This document shows positions 45,332 to 55,228 of a stretch of DNA of 64,000 nt, piece after piece; the first letter of the stretch is position 1; the number at the start of each line of letters is the position of its first letter. The stretch comes from Muribaculaceae bacterium (GTDB lineage Bacteria; Bacteroidota; Bacteroidia; Bacteroidales; Muribaculaceae). The stretch covers positions 62,001 to 126,000 of the forward strand of contig JAFLTO010000001.1 of assembly GCA_022510425.1 (NCBI GenBank). Reading direction: 5' to 3'. The notes beneath the pieces are model-generated. The model was given only the letters and a program-made list of their open reading frames with translations. It was not told the origin of the DNA and made no database searches. The translations under genes and the position numbers were made by a program.

Positions 45332-46486
45332 ATGAAAAATATAGCCGTTTTAGGTAGCACAGGGAGTATTGGCACCCAAACTTTGGATATTATAGAAGCC
45401 CATCCCGACATTTTTAAAGCAAATGTATTAACTGCAAACAAAAATTGGGAACTATTAGCTAAACAGGCGTTAAAATTCCGTCCTTCTTTGGTCGTCATAA
45501 CAGATGAGTCTTACTATAAAAACCTCAAAGAAGCTCTTAAAGACACCAAAATAAAAGTTGAATGTGGAACAGAAAGTTTAGCTTTGGCGCCTACTCTTGA
45601 AGAAGTAGATATAGTAGTCACAGCTTTAGTTGGTTATAGCGGGTTAATACCGACTGTAAATGCAATAAAGAGAGGGAAAACAATTGCTCTCGCCAATAAA
45701 GAAACCTTGGTAGTGGCGGGTGAAATTATCACTACTTTAGCAAAGGAAAACAATGTAAATATTTTGCCTGTAGACAGTGAACATTCAGCAATATTTCAAT
45801 GCCTGAATGGTGAGGAACATAAAAACATGTCAAAAATCCTCTTAACCGCAAGCGGAGGTCCTTTCCGCTCTTTATCAAAAGAAGATTTAAAACACGTCAC
45901 CGTGAAACAGGCTCTAAATCACCCTAACTGGGATATGGGAGCAAAAGTGACAATTGACTCGGCTTCTATGATGAATAAAGGCTTTGAAATGATTGAGGCC
46001 AAATGGTTGTTCAATTGCAATCCTGATGATATAGAAATATTAGTCCACCCTCAAAGTCTCGTTCATTCCATGGTGCAATTCTGCGATGGTTCGGTCAAAG
46101 CACAGATTGGAATCCCGGATATGAGAATTCCGATTCAATATGCCTTGTCATATCCGGAACGTCTTAATTCTCCTCAATTTATCTTGGATTGGTCAAAGGT
46201 GAATCAATTGACCTTTGAAAAACCGGACATGGAAAAATTCCCTTTGCTAAGACTTGCTTTTGAAGCTATACATAAAGGCGGCAATATGCCTTGTATTCTC
46301 AATGCTGCAAATGAAATCGCCAACAAAGCTTTTCTTGATGAAAAAATTTCTTTCACAATGATGTCCTCACTTGTCGAAGCTATTATGACATCTGCACATT
46401 TCATTCAAAATCCCTCTTTGGAAGATTTGATAGAAACCAATAAAGAAACAAGGAAATTATCACAAAAATGGATTGAAACACACTGA
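45332..46486 (+). CDS. dxr: 1-deoxy-D-xylulose 5-phosphate reductoisomerase
   Basis: 384 residues from ATG 45332; a TTG at 45293 overlaps the gene upstream. MEP isoprenoid pathway. NADPH motif GSTGSIG, ALANKETLV, the metal-binding SEHSAIFQC, SGGPFR and the flexible loop HPNWDMGAKVTIDSA. Operon order LytM protein - dxr - rseP is the usual Bacteroidales order. Confidence 0.96.
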   Translation: MKNIAVLGSTGSIGTQTLDIIEAHPDIFKANVLTANKNWELLAKQALKFRPSLVVITDESYYKNLKEALKDTKIKVECGTESLALAPTLEEVDIVVTALVGYSGLIPTVNAIKRGKTIALANKETLVVAGEIITTLAKENNVNILPVDSEHSAIFQCLNGEEHKNMSKILLTASGGPFRSLSKEDLKHVTVKQALNHPNWDMGAKVTIDSASMMNKGFEMIEAKWLFNCNPDDIEILVHPQSLVHSMVQFCDGSVKAQIGIPDMRIPIQYALSYPERLNSPQFILDWSKVNQLTFEKPDMEKFPLLRLAFEAIHKGGNMPCILNAANEIANKAFLDEKISFTMMSSLVEAIMTSAHFIQNPSLEDLIETNKETRKLSQKWIETH

Positions 46487-46559
46487 CAATATTAATTTTC
46501 ACGTTATATTTTGAAGAATCTTTCTATATTAAAAACAACTAATAACCATTTAATATACA

Positions 46560-48059
46560 TTGGATACTTTTCTAATAAAAGCCACACAGCTAATATTGGC
46601 ATTTGCAATATTGGTAATTATACATGAATTCGGACATTTTCTCTTTGCACGTCTATTCGGAGTGAAAGTAGAAAAATTCTATATTTTCTTTGATCCCTGG
46701 ACAGAACTTTTCAAATGGAAACCAAAAAAATATATAGGAGGCCTTGGGAAACATAAAAATATCTCCGATCAACCTGATCTAACGCCGGAACAACAGAAAG
46801 AGCTTGAAAAAAAATGCGAAGAAGAAGAGGCTAAAGCTATAGCCAACGGAGCTCCTAAGAAAAAGAAATCTTTTTGGGGAAACACAGAATATGGTATCGG
46901 ATGGCTTCCCCTTGGAGGGTATTGCAAAATAGCCGGTATGATAGATGAATCCATGGATACCGAGCAAATGAAAAAACCACCACAAGACTGGGAATTCCGT
47001 TCTAAACCGGCCTGGCAACGACTACTCATCATGATTGCCGGGGTGCTTTTCAATTTTCTTCTTGCAATTTTAATATATGCCGGCATTGTATATGCCACAG
47101 GTGAAAAATATGTTCCTTTTCAGGAGGCAAAAATGGGAATGGCATATTCGGGAGAAGCACAAAAGATAGGATTTCACGATGGAGATATCCCTCTTTATGC
47201 TGATGGAGAAAGTCTTGAAAATCCCAATGAGGCAAGAATGAAAATGATTCAGGCATCCACTGTCACTGTCCTTAGAAATGGTAAGGATACTATAGACATA
47301 AAGATACCCGAAAAATTTATTTTTGCATTAGACAATGAGGCTAAGAGCGACACTGCAGTAATTGCCTTAATGACTTATAGAATCCCTACTCGCATCACCC
47401 AGGTTATGCCGGGAGAAGGAGCCGCCAAAGCCGGAATCAAAACCGGAGATGAAATAATAGCTATTGATTCCACAGCAACTCCTTCTCTTGATCGTTTCAT
47501 GGCCACATTGCAAGGACATGAGAATGCAACTGTGAATTTAACGGTAGTAAGAAAAAACAACGAGGCTAATGACACTCTCATCATACCAGTGGTGCTTTCT
47601 GAAAATTCAAAAATGGGAGTCGGCCTTGAAGTAGATCCATCTGCTTTCTATAATTCAAAGGAAATAAAATATTCTCTTCTTCAATCTGTGCCTAAGGGAA
47701 TCAGTATGGGAACTGACCGCCTTTCATCTTATGCTCAAAGCATGAAACTTGTTTTCACAAAGGAGGGGGCCAAAAGTGTAGGTGGTTTTGGCTCACTTGG
47801 GGCCATATTCCCGGAAAAATGGGATTGGATTGCTTTCTGGAATATAGCTGCATTCCTCTCCGTGGCTCTTGCCTTCATGAATATTTTGCCTATCCCGGCT
47901 CTTGATGGCGGCCACGTATTATTCCTTCTTTATGAAGTGGTGACCAGAAGAAAACCTTCTGAGAAATTCTTAGAATACGCCCAGATAGTGGGTATGAGTT
48001 TGCTGATAATCCTGCTTATATATGCAAACGGAATGGATATTGTAAGGTTGTTTAAGTAA
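46560..48059 (+). CDS. rseP: RIP metalloprotease, RseP/site-2 protease
   Basis: 499 residues. M50 zinc protease: HEFGH (22-26) in the first span, a cytoplasmic Lys/Glu-rich insert (about 75-105), two PDZ-like regions in the periplasmic part, and NILPIPALDGGHVLF with the third zinc ligand. Cleaves anti-sigma factors or signal peptides within the membrane. The start is TTG 46560: the DTFLIKATQ beginning fits the family and no in-frame ATG precedes HEFGH. Confidence 0.93.
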   Translation: MDTFLIKATQLILAFAILVIIHEFGHFLFARLFGVKVEKFYIFFDPWTELFKWKPKKYIGGLGKHKNISDQPDLTPEQQKELEKKCEEEEAKAIANGAPKKKKSFWGNTEYGIGWLPLGGYCKIAGMIDESMDTEQMKKPPQDWEFRSKPAWQRLLIMIAGVLFNFLLAILIYAGIVYATGEKYVPFQEAKMGMAYSGEAQKIGFHDGDIPLYADGESLENPNEARMKMIQASTVTVLRNGKDTIDIKIPEKFIFALDNEAKSDTAVIALMTYRIPTRITQVMPGEGAAKAGIKTGDEIIAIDSTATPSLDRFMATLQGHENATVNLTVVRKNNEANDTLIIPVVLSENSKMGVGLEVDPSAFYNSKEIKYSLLQSVPKGISMGTDRLSSYAQSMKLVFTKEGAKSVGGFGSLGAIFPEKWDWIAFWNIAAFLSVALAFMNILPIPALDGGHVLFLLYEVVTRRKPSEKFLEYAQIVGMSLLIILLIYANGMDIVRLFK

Positions 48060-48069
48060 TTATCCATCT

Positions 48070-49248
48070 ATGAAAAAGATAGTTCTTAAAAACGGAAAAG
48101 AAGAATCGATTCTTCGTCATCATCCTTGGGTTTTTTCGGGAGCGATAGCACACCAAGATCCTGAGATTCAAGAAGGTGATCTTGTGGAAGTTTATTCATC
48201 AAGGAATAAAAAACTTGCCACCGGACATTTTCAGATAGGTAGCATATCGGTAAGAATCCTTGAATTCGGAGACAATACAATAAACGATAATTTTTATGAG
48301 AATCGTTTGTTATCTGCATTCAACCTTAGGAAATCTTTAAATCTTATAAGGCCTGACAATAATTGTTATCGTCTTGTGCATGGAGAAGGAGATTTTTTAC
48401 CCGGACTTGTAGTGGATATCTATAGCAATACTGCAGTCATGCAGGCTCATTCTCCTGGTATGCATTATGAACGCATGAAAATAGCTGAAGCTTTGGTTTC
48501 TTTATCTGAAGCTGATATAAAGAATGTATATTATAAAAGTGACACCACTCTCCCATTCAAGGCGAATCTCGATCCGGTCAACGATTATATAGTGGGCAAG
48601 TATGATGGATCAATAGCCATTGAAAACGGTCTTCACTTCAATATTGACTGGTTGAAAGGTCAAAAAACGGGCTTCTTTATCGATCAACGAGAAAACCGTA
48701 AACTTCTGGAGAAATTTTCTCAAGGTAGAAAGGTGTTGAATATGTTTTGCTATACCGGAGGATTCTCAGTCTATGCTATGAGAGGTGGTGCAAAAAAAGT
48801 GGTTTCCGTTGATTCTTCATCCAAGGCTATAGAACTTACCGAAGCAAATATAAATTTAAATTTTGCAGAAGACACAAGACACTCGGCAATAGCTGAAGAT
48901 GCTTTCAAATATCTTGATTCAATTCAAAAAGATGATTTTGATTTGATGATCCTTGACCCTCCCGCTTTTGCGAAACACAGAAATGCCTTGAAAAACGGTC
49001 TAATAGGATATCGTAAATTGAATCTAAAGGCTTTTGAAAAAATTAAAAAGGGAGGTATTATTTTCACTTTTTCATGCTCTCAAGTTGTCACAAAAGAAAT
49101 GTTTCGACTTGCAGTGTTTACTGCCGCATCACAATCGGGAAGGAAAGTCAGGATTCTCCATCAACTCACCCAACCTGCCGACCATCCGGTCGATATCTCC
49201 CATCCTGAAGGTGAATACCTAAAAGGACTCGTGCTATATGTAGAATAA
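48070..49248 (+). CDS. rlmI: Class I SAM-dependent rRNA methyltransferase, RlmI type
   Basis: 392 residues. N-terminal PUA domain (HHPWVFSGAI), an EEHB-like middle, then a Rossmann methyltransferase: GFFIDQRENR, NMFCYTGGFSVYA, DLMILDPPAF and the catalytic cysteine region FTFSCSQ. Family members make m5C1962 in 23S rRNA. Ten bases after rseP. Confidence 0.9.
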   Translation: MKKIVLKNGKEESILRHHPWVFSGAIAHQDPEIQEGDLVEVYSSRNKKLATGHFQIGSISVRILEFGDNTINDNFYENRLLSAFNLRKSLNLIRPDNNCYRLVHGEGDFLPGLVVDIYSNTAVMQAHSPGMHYERMKIAEALVSLSEADIKNVYYKSDTTLPFKANLDPVNDYIVGKYDGSIAIENGLHFNIDWLKGQKTGFFIDQRENRKLLEKFSQGRKVLNMFCYTGGFSVYAMRGGAKKVVSVDSSSKAIELTEANINLNFAEDTRHSAIAEDAFKYLDSIQKDDFDLMILDPPAFAKHRNALKNGLIGYRKLNLKAFEKIKKGGIIFTFSCSQVVTKEMFRLAVFTAASQSGRKVRILHQLTQPADHPVDISHPEGEYLKGLVLYVE

Positions 49249-49259
49249 ATAAAAAAAAT

Positions 49260-51284
49260 ATGAAATCTTTAATCGCTGCTATGTTGGCTTCTTCAATCGC
49301 TTTATCGGCTTCTGCCGTGGTGGATAAAAACTTCGATTACCATGTTGATCGCTTTGCTGATATTGAGGTACTTCGTTATGAGGTGCCTGAATTCGACCGT
49401 TTAACACCTCAGCAAAGAATAATGATATACTATCTCTCTCAAGCCGCTCAAGCGGGGAGAGATATTATATGGGATCAAAACGGCAAATACAACCTTCAAA
49501 TCCGTAAGCTTCTGGAAAATATATACACAAGTTTTTCTGGTGATAAAAATTCTAAAGATTACAAAGCATTTGAGAAATATATAAAGCAGGTATGGTTCGG
49601 AAATGGAATCCATCACCATTATTCTACAGATAAATTCACTCCTGAATTCTCCGAAGATTTCTTTAAAGAACAAGTTGCACTTATTCCTGATGCTTCTCTT
49701 CCACTGCAACCCGGTCAAACACGTGAAGAATTAATCTCTATTATAACTCCTGTTATTTTTGATCCAACGGTAATGCCAAAAAGGGTGTTCCAAGATGGTG
49801 CATTTGATGTGGTTGTGAACTCAGCTTCAAATCTCTATGGCGAAGGAGTGACACAACAGGAAGTGGAAGATTACTATAACAATCTGAAAGATCCTAACGA
49901 TCCTGAACCGGTTTCTTACGGTCTTAACTCACGAATTGTTAAGGAAAATGGGGAAATAAAAGAACAGGTTTATCATCTCAACGGTCTATACGGGCCTGCA
50001 ATTGCAAAAATCATTTATTGGCTTGATATGGCTAAGAGTGTGGCTGAAAATGATGCTCAAAAAGCATATATTACAAAACTTATAGACTATTATATTACTG
50101 GTGACCTGAAACTATTTGACGAATATTCTATACTTTGGACCGAAGAAACTGATGGTGATGTTGATTTCGTCAACGGATTTATTGAAAGTTACGGTGATCC
50201 CCTTGGAATGACCGGTTCTTGGGAATCTTATGTCAATTTCAAAAATCAGGCATCTACAAAACGAACTGAGACCATTGCGTCCAACGCACAATGGTTTGAA
50301 GACAATTCTCCTGTCGACTCTCGTTTCAAAAAAGACAAGGTGAAAGGAGTTTCAGCAAAGGTTATAAATGCTGCAATGCTTGCTGGAGATGCATTTCCTT
50401 CCACTGCTATCGGCATTAATTTACCTAATGCAAATTGGATTCGTGCAGCACATGGTTCAAAATCAGTTACACTGGAAAATATTACGGAGGCGTATGATAT
50501 GGCTTCACATGGAAATGGTTTTAATGAAGAATTTGTGATAGATGCACCCACTTCTCAAATTATGGACGACTATCTTTATATTACAGATATGCTTCATACC
50601 GACCTACATGAGTGTCTTGGCCATGCATCAGGACAACTGCTTCCCGGAGTAGACCCTGATGCATTGAAGGAAAACGGTTCTGCTCTCGAAGAAGCACGGG
50701 CTGACCTCTTTGCTCTTTATTACCTTCCGGATAATAAATTGATTGAACTTGGCATACTTGATAATCCTGATGCATATAAGGCTGAGTATTACAAATATAT
50801 GCTTAATGGTCTTATGACACAATTAAACAGGATAGAACCGGGTAAAGATATCGAAGAAGCTCATATGCGAAATCGCCAACTGATTGCAGCGTGGATTCTC
50901 GACAATGGGAAAAAAGATAAAGTGGTGGAATTGGTAAAAAAGAATGGCAAAACTTTCATTAAAATAAATGACTACAAGAAAATGAGAAACCTTATCGGCC
51001 AACTCCTTGCTGAAATCCAACGTATCAAAAGTGAAGGGGATTATGATGCCGGTGTTGCTCTAATAAATAAATATGCTGTGAAAGTAGATCCTAAACTCCA
51101 TAAAGAGGTACTTGAGCGATTTGCTTCTCTCGATATTCCTCCCTATCGAGGCTTCATTAATCCGGTTATGGTACCAGTATTAGGAGAAAAGGGAGAAATT
51201 GTGGACGTTTCCTTACAATATGGTGAAACTTATCCACAACAAATGCTCCGACTAAGTAAGGATTTCAAAACCTTAGGTTATTGA
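49260..51284 (+). CDS. Dipeptidyl peptidase III (M49) family, exported
   Basis: 674 residues with a signal peptide (1-19). Zinc motif HECLGH (450-455) and second motif EEARAD (477-482), which define M49. The Cys inside the motif and the length match the well-studied Bacteroides thetaiotaomicron DPP III. Removes dipeptides from N-termini of short peptides, here probably in the periplasm. Eleven bases after rlmI. Confidence 0.93.
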   Translation: MKSLIAAMLASSIALSASAVVDKNFDYHVDRFADIEVLRYEVPEFDRLTPQQRIMIYYLSQAAQAGRDIIWDQNGKYNLQIRKLLENIYTSFSGDKNSKDYKAFEKYIKQVWFGNGIHHHYSTDKFTPEFSEDFFKEQVALIPDASLPLQPGQTREELISIITPVIFDPTVMPKRVFQDGAFDVVVNSASNLYGEGVTQQEVEDYYNNLKDPNDPEPVSYGLNSRIVKENGEIKEQVYHLNGLYGPAIAKIIYWLDMAKSVAENDAQKAYITKLIDYYITGDLKLFDEYSILWTEETDGDVDFVNGFIESYGDPLGMTGSWESYVNFKNQASTKRTETIASNAQWFEDNSPVDSRFKKDKVKGVSAKVINAAMLAGDAFPSTAIGINLPNANWIRAAHGSKSVTLENITEAYDMASHGNGFNEEFVIDAPTSQIMDDYLYITDMLHTDLHECLGHASGQLLPGVDPDALKENGSALEEARADLFALYYLPDNKLIELGILDNPDAYKAEYYKYMLNGLMTQLNRIEPGKDIEEAHMRNRQLIAAWILDNGKKDKVVELVKKNGKTFIKINDYKKMRNLIGQLLAEIQRIKSEGDYDAGVALINKYAVKVDPKLHKEVLERFASLDIPPYRGFINPVMVPVLGEKGEIVDVSLQYGETYPQQMLRLSKDFKTLGY

Positions 51285-51319
51285 TCATCACTCATCTCCT
51301 GTAATTTATCCTTTATCAC

Positions 51320-51979
51320 TTGAAAACTATCACTCTAAATAATATTCTCCCTAATGTTTTCAAAGGAATGGAGGATTCATCTCAAATCTTAGATTCAAGG
51401 ATTTGGATGGCTCCTCCATTCACGTTCAACAAAGGATGCCGTATATGTATTCAAGCAGAATCAGGAGGTGGTAAATCTTCCCTCTTGAGTTTCATTTATG
51501 GTAATAGAGATGATTATCAAGGTGAAATTTTTTTCGATAAGGAAAATATCAGGAATCTTAATATTTCTCAATGGTGTGATATTAGAAGGAACTCAATAGC
51601 ACTTCTTCCTCAGGATATGGGACTTTTCCCGGAATTGACTACGATAGAAAATATACAACTTAAGAACCGTCTCACTAACTATAAGTCAACAGTTGAGATT
51701 GATGAGATGTTAAATCTTCTTGGCATTCTTGAAAAGAAACATGTGCCGACAAGAAAAATGAGTATAGGCCAACAACAACGTGTTGCCATTGTCAGATCTC
51801 TTTGTCAGCCTTTCGATTTCCTCTTTCTGGATGAACCCGTGAGCCATTTGGATGAAACTAACAATATAATAGTAGCCAGATTAGTGGAAAGAGAGGCTTC
51901 TTTAAAGAATTCCGGAATAATCTCCACCTCTGTGGGTAATCCGCTTCTTCTTGACAATGCAGAATTTATAAACCTATGA
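51320..51979 (+). CDS. ABC transporter ATP-binding protein, LolD/MacB type
   Basis: 219 residues. Walker A AESGGGKSS (46-54), Q-loop LLPQDMGLFPEL, signature MSIGQQQR, Walker B FLFLDEPVSHLD, and a switch region ending in SVGNP with no clear H-loop histidine. The start is TTG 51320 (KTITLNNIL); no ATG before Walker A fits. Its stop overlaps the permease ATG as ATGA, so the two form one exporter. Confidence 0.88.
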   Translation: MKTITLNNILPNVFKGMEDSSQILDSRIWMAPPFTFNKGCRICIQAESGGGKSSLLSFIYGNRDDYQGEIFFDKENIRNLNISQWCDIRRNSIALLPQDMGLFPELTTIENIQLKNRLTNYKSTVEIDEMLNLLGILEKKHVPTRKMSIGQQQRVAIVRSLCQPFDFLFLDEPVSHLDETNNIIVARLVEREASLKNSGIISTSVGNPLLLDNAEFINL

Positions 51980-53163
51980 AGAAAATAGGCTTAAATACGC
52001 TTCTAAAGAAGAATCTTTCTAAAGGGCAGCTTCTCGGCTTTTCCATCGCCAATCTTATTGGCCTCACTGTGATTTTGTCAGGTATTCTATTCTACTGCGA
52101 TAGCCGTCACCATAGACAAACAACTGACAAATATTTTTCAGATGATTATTTAGTGGTATCTAAAGAGGTAAAGGGTATAAATCTTAATCCCGTTGCTTTT
52201 ACAGAAGAAGAAATTGATGATATTTCTTCTCAGCCTTGGGTAAAAAAATTAGGAGAATTCACACCTGCCGAATATTCTGTGAGCGCCTCAATCAATATGG
52301 GAGGTAAAGGTATGTCGTCCTATCTCTTCTTTGAATCAGTGCCCGATGAATTCTTTGATGTTGTGCCGAGGGATTGGAATTTTGATCCTGAAAATAAATT
52401 TGTACCAATAGTTATCAATAAAGATTATCTTGCTCTCTATAATTTTGGCTTCGCTTTACCTCAAGGTCTCCCACAGTTAAGTGAAGAAATGATTGGATCT
52501 GTGCCTTTGAAATTATCTATCAATGGTAAGAATGGAACTTTAGAAATGTTTGATGCAAATGTTGTGGGATTCTCTTCAAGATTGAATACCATAGCTGTGC
52601 CACAAGATTTCATGAATTGGGCCAATAATAAATTTTCAGGAGATAAACAGCCGGAAATTTCCAGATTGATAATAAAGGTAGACAGACTGAATTCAAACAA
52701 CTATGAAAAATATCTGGCTGACCATGGTTTAGAAATTGCAGGAGATAAAGAAGGGGATTCAAAAGTTTCGGAGTTTCTTGGTTTGGTTTCCGGAGTGGTT
52801 GCGGCAATAGGTTTAGTGATAGCCCTTCTTGCCCTCTTTATCCTCCTTTTGAGTATTTTTTTACTCTTGCAGAAAAGCCGTCCTATGCTACGCAATCTTA
52901 TTTTGCTTGGCTACTCTCCTTCACAACCAGCTAAATACTACATATCTTTGGTATTAAAGATAAACGCCATTATAACTCTTCTGTCTGTTGGTTTCACCTT
53001 TGTCTGCCGATTGATTTGGCATAACACTTTAATCAGTTTGGGTTTGGGCGACGGAAATGTCCTCTTCATGATAGGGGCTGCCCTACTCTATTTTATAATA
53101 ATCACCCTTATAAATATTATTGTGATCCGTCGTCATCTTTTCTCTATTTGGAAAACTAACTGA
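51976..53163 (+). CDS. FtsX/MacB-like ABC permease
   Basis: 395 residues with four membrane spans: one near the N-terminus (about 20-42), a large periplasmic domain, and three near the C-terminus (about 270-300, 325-345, 360-385). This is the FtsX-domain layout of MacB/LolC/E and FtsX. Works with the preceding ATPase, probably in lipoprotein, peptide or envelope transport; substrate unknown. Confidence 0.85.
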   Translation: MKKIGLNTLLKKNLSKGQLLGFSIANLIGLTVILSGILFYCDSRHHRQTTDKYFSDDYLVVSKEVKGINLNPVAFTEEEIDDISSQPWVKKLGEFTPAEYSVSASINMGGKGMSSYLFFESVPDEFFDVVPRDWNFDPENKFVPIVINKDYLALYNFGFALPQGLPQLSEEMIGSVPLKLSINGKNGTLEMFDANVVGFSSRLNTIAVPQDFMNWANNKFSGDKQPEISRLIIKVDRLNSNNYEKYLADHGLEIAGDKEGDSKVSEFLGLVSGVVAAIGLVIALLALFILLLSIFLLLQKSRPMLRNLILLGYSPSQPAKYYISLVLKINAIITLLSVGFTFVCRLIWHNTLISLGLGDGNVLFMIGAALLYFIIITLINIIVIRRHLFSIWKTN

Positions 53164-53320
53164 ATTATTAATCCTTATCTCAAATAAAATTTTGTTAATT
53201 TAACATAATTTCGACACATTTTTTATTTTTCCATGTAATAACTTTCCTTTTTTTTCATTGTCTAATTAGAAACGTATAATCCGCTATTGTTTTTTTTTCA
53301 ATATAGGATTTCCTAACAAC

Positions 53321-54859
53321 ATGGTTATGATAAAAAAGAATTTTATGTCATTTTCAGGCGCCTTGCTATTAGGGGCCATGCTCATGACTTCTTGCATGGA
53401 ATCAAGAGGTAATGAGTCAGAAGTTTTGCCGCTTCAACAACAGAAAGCATACCAAGAACCGGATGAATCTCAATTTATAAGAACTTCTTCACATCCGGCA
53501 TCATTTGAAACAGATTTCACTGTGGCTGCTGAAAGCACTGTCAATGAAGTGGTTTGTATAAAAAGTTATGCCACTCCCCGTCAAAACCAATATGGAGGAG
53601 GGGGATACGATCCTTTCGGAATGTTCGATTTCTTTTTCGGACCACAGGAACGTCAACAAAGGCGTCAGCAACAACAGCAAAGCCGTGAACCCGTACAGAC
53701 AGGTTTAGGTTCCGGTGTTATTCTCTCAGACGATGGTTACATCGTTACTAACAATCATGTAATTGACGGTGCAGAAAAACTGGAAGTACTTCTAAATGAT
53801 AATTCCACATATGAAGCTACTGTAATCGGTACCGACGAAGCCACTGACTTGGCTCTTATCAAGATTGATGCCTCCGGACTTTCAGCTATTACATTCGGCG
53901 ACAGTGAAGCAGTAAAAATCGGTGAATGGGTGCTCGCGGTAGGTAACCCTTTCGGATTTAATTCCACTGTCACTGCAGGTATTGTCAGTGCCAAGGCAAG
54001 AAGCCTTAACCAGAATTCACGCAATGGTAGAATGGGTATTGAATCTTTCATTCAAACTGATGCAGCCCTTAATCCAGGAAATTCCGGGGGTGCCCTTGTT
54101 AATTTAAAAGGAGAACTTATCGGTATTAACTCTGCTATCTATTCAAACACCGGAAGCTATTCAGGTTTCTCTTTTGCAATTCCAACTTCCATAGTAAAGA
54201 AAGTGATGGTTGACCTTATGCAATATGGCACAGTCCAGAGAGCCGTTTTAGGATGTTCCGTTACAGAACTTGATGCTAAACTTGCAAAAGAAAAAGACAT
54301 CACTGCAGTTAAAGCCGGACTTCTTGTAAGAGAGGTAAATGACAGAAGCACAGCAATGGAACTGGGTCTCCAAGAAAATGATGTGATAACTGCTATAAAC
54401 GGGGTAGAAGTAACAAACTTTGCACAACTCGTGGAGCAACTCAGCAAATATCGTCCCGGTGACCAGATCTCCGTTACTTATTATCGCAATAACAAGAAAG
54501 AAACCAAATCAGGCACACTTCGCAATACTCAAGGGAGCACGAATATCACCAAGAAAGGGGAATTCTCTGATATGGGTGTTGCTTTCATGAAGATTGGTGA
54601 CGACACTAAGAAAAAACTTGGTATTTCAGCCGGTGTCAGTGTAGCGGGAATCAAGAACGGCCCATTTAAAGACGCAGGGGTAAAAGATGGTTTCGTCATC
54701 ACTGAAATCAACGGCATGTCTGTCAATTCAGTGGATGACGTAGAGAAAATCTACAATCAGATAATGAAGAACGATGATGAAGATAAAGTAATGTTCTTGA
54801 CGGGTTTATACCCTTCCGGCCGTAAATACTACTATGCTGTAAATCTTCAACCGGAATAA
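53321..54859 (+). CDS. HtrA/DegP family serine protease, predicted lipoprotein
   Basis: 512 residues. Signal peptide ending in a lipobox-like LMTSC (Cys25). Trypsin-like domain with His146 (NNHVID), Asp176 (ATDLAL) and Ser255 (GNSGGA), a Gln/Arg-rich loop (about 108-124), then two PDZ domains (about 285-380 and 405-500). Envelope quality-control protease/chaperone. A second ATG two codons in is an alternative start. Ends at a strong terminator. Confidence 0.94.
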   Translation: MVMIKKNFMSFSGALLLGAMLMTSCMESRGNESEVLPLQQQKAYQEPDESQFIRTSSHPASFETDFTVAAESTVNEVVCIKSYATPRQNQYGGGGYDPFGMFDFFFGPQERQQRRQQQQQSREPVQTGLGSGVILSDDGYIVTNNHVIDGAEKLEVLLNDNSTYEATVIGTDEATDLALIKIDASGLSAITFGDSEAVKIGEWVLAVGNPFGFNSTVTAGIVSAKARSLNQNSRNGRMGIESFIQTDAALNPGNSGGALVNLKGELIGINSAIYSNTGSYSGFSFAIPTSIVKKVMVDLMQYGTVQRAVLGCSVTELDAKLAKEKDITAVKAGLLVREVNDRSTAMELGLQENDVITAINGVEVTNFAQLVEQLSKYRPGDQISVTYYRNNKKETKSGTLRNTQGSTNITKKGEFSDMGVAFMKIGDDTKKKLGISAGVSVAGIKNGPFKDAGVKDGFVITEINGMSVNSVDDVEKIYNQIMKNDDEDKVMFLTGLYPSGRKYYYAVNLQPE

Positions 54860-54926
54860 ACTTTAGACCCGATTGCTCCAATATTCAGGAGAATCAAAAC
54901 ATTACCTAAGAAAACTTACTAAAAAG

Positions 54927-54967
54927 ACTGACAGGAAGATGATTATATCATTTCCTGTCAGTTTTTT
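54927..54967 (+). terminator. Terminator after the HtrA gene
   Basis: Eleven-bp arms ACTGACAGGAA (54927-54937) and TTCCTGTCAGT (54952-54962), inner ATGAT/ATCAT, followed by a T-run. Confidence 0.9.
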
Positions 54968-55228
54968 ATAAGTTGAGTCCGGAAGATTAGACCTGAAATT
55001 GTAATACCTTTCTAAGGTGATCCATGTTCTATCTCCATTTTAAATTGTAAAATAAACAAAGTAGAATTATACTTTTACATGCTATTTATTATACTCACTT
55101 TTAAGTTTACGTAAGAAATTATGAAAAGAAATATCGAATTTTACTAAATTTGCAATGGTATAGTTCTCTATATTTCAATATAACTCTAATAAATATGTTA
55201 TTCTGTTGCAAGGATTTTAAAGGTTGTT
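54968..55228 (+). other. AT-rich gap with the P-type ATPase promoter
   Basis: 261 bases, no supported gene. A -7 box TAAATTTG lies at 55145-55152 without a clear -33 TTTG, predicting a leader of about 70 bases. Confidence 0.5.

Noticed and set aside
46769-47098. Minus-strand open frames inside rseP
   Set aside because: They mirror a strongly supported coding region and show no family features.
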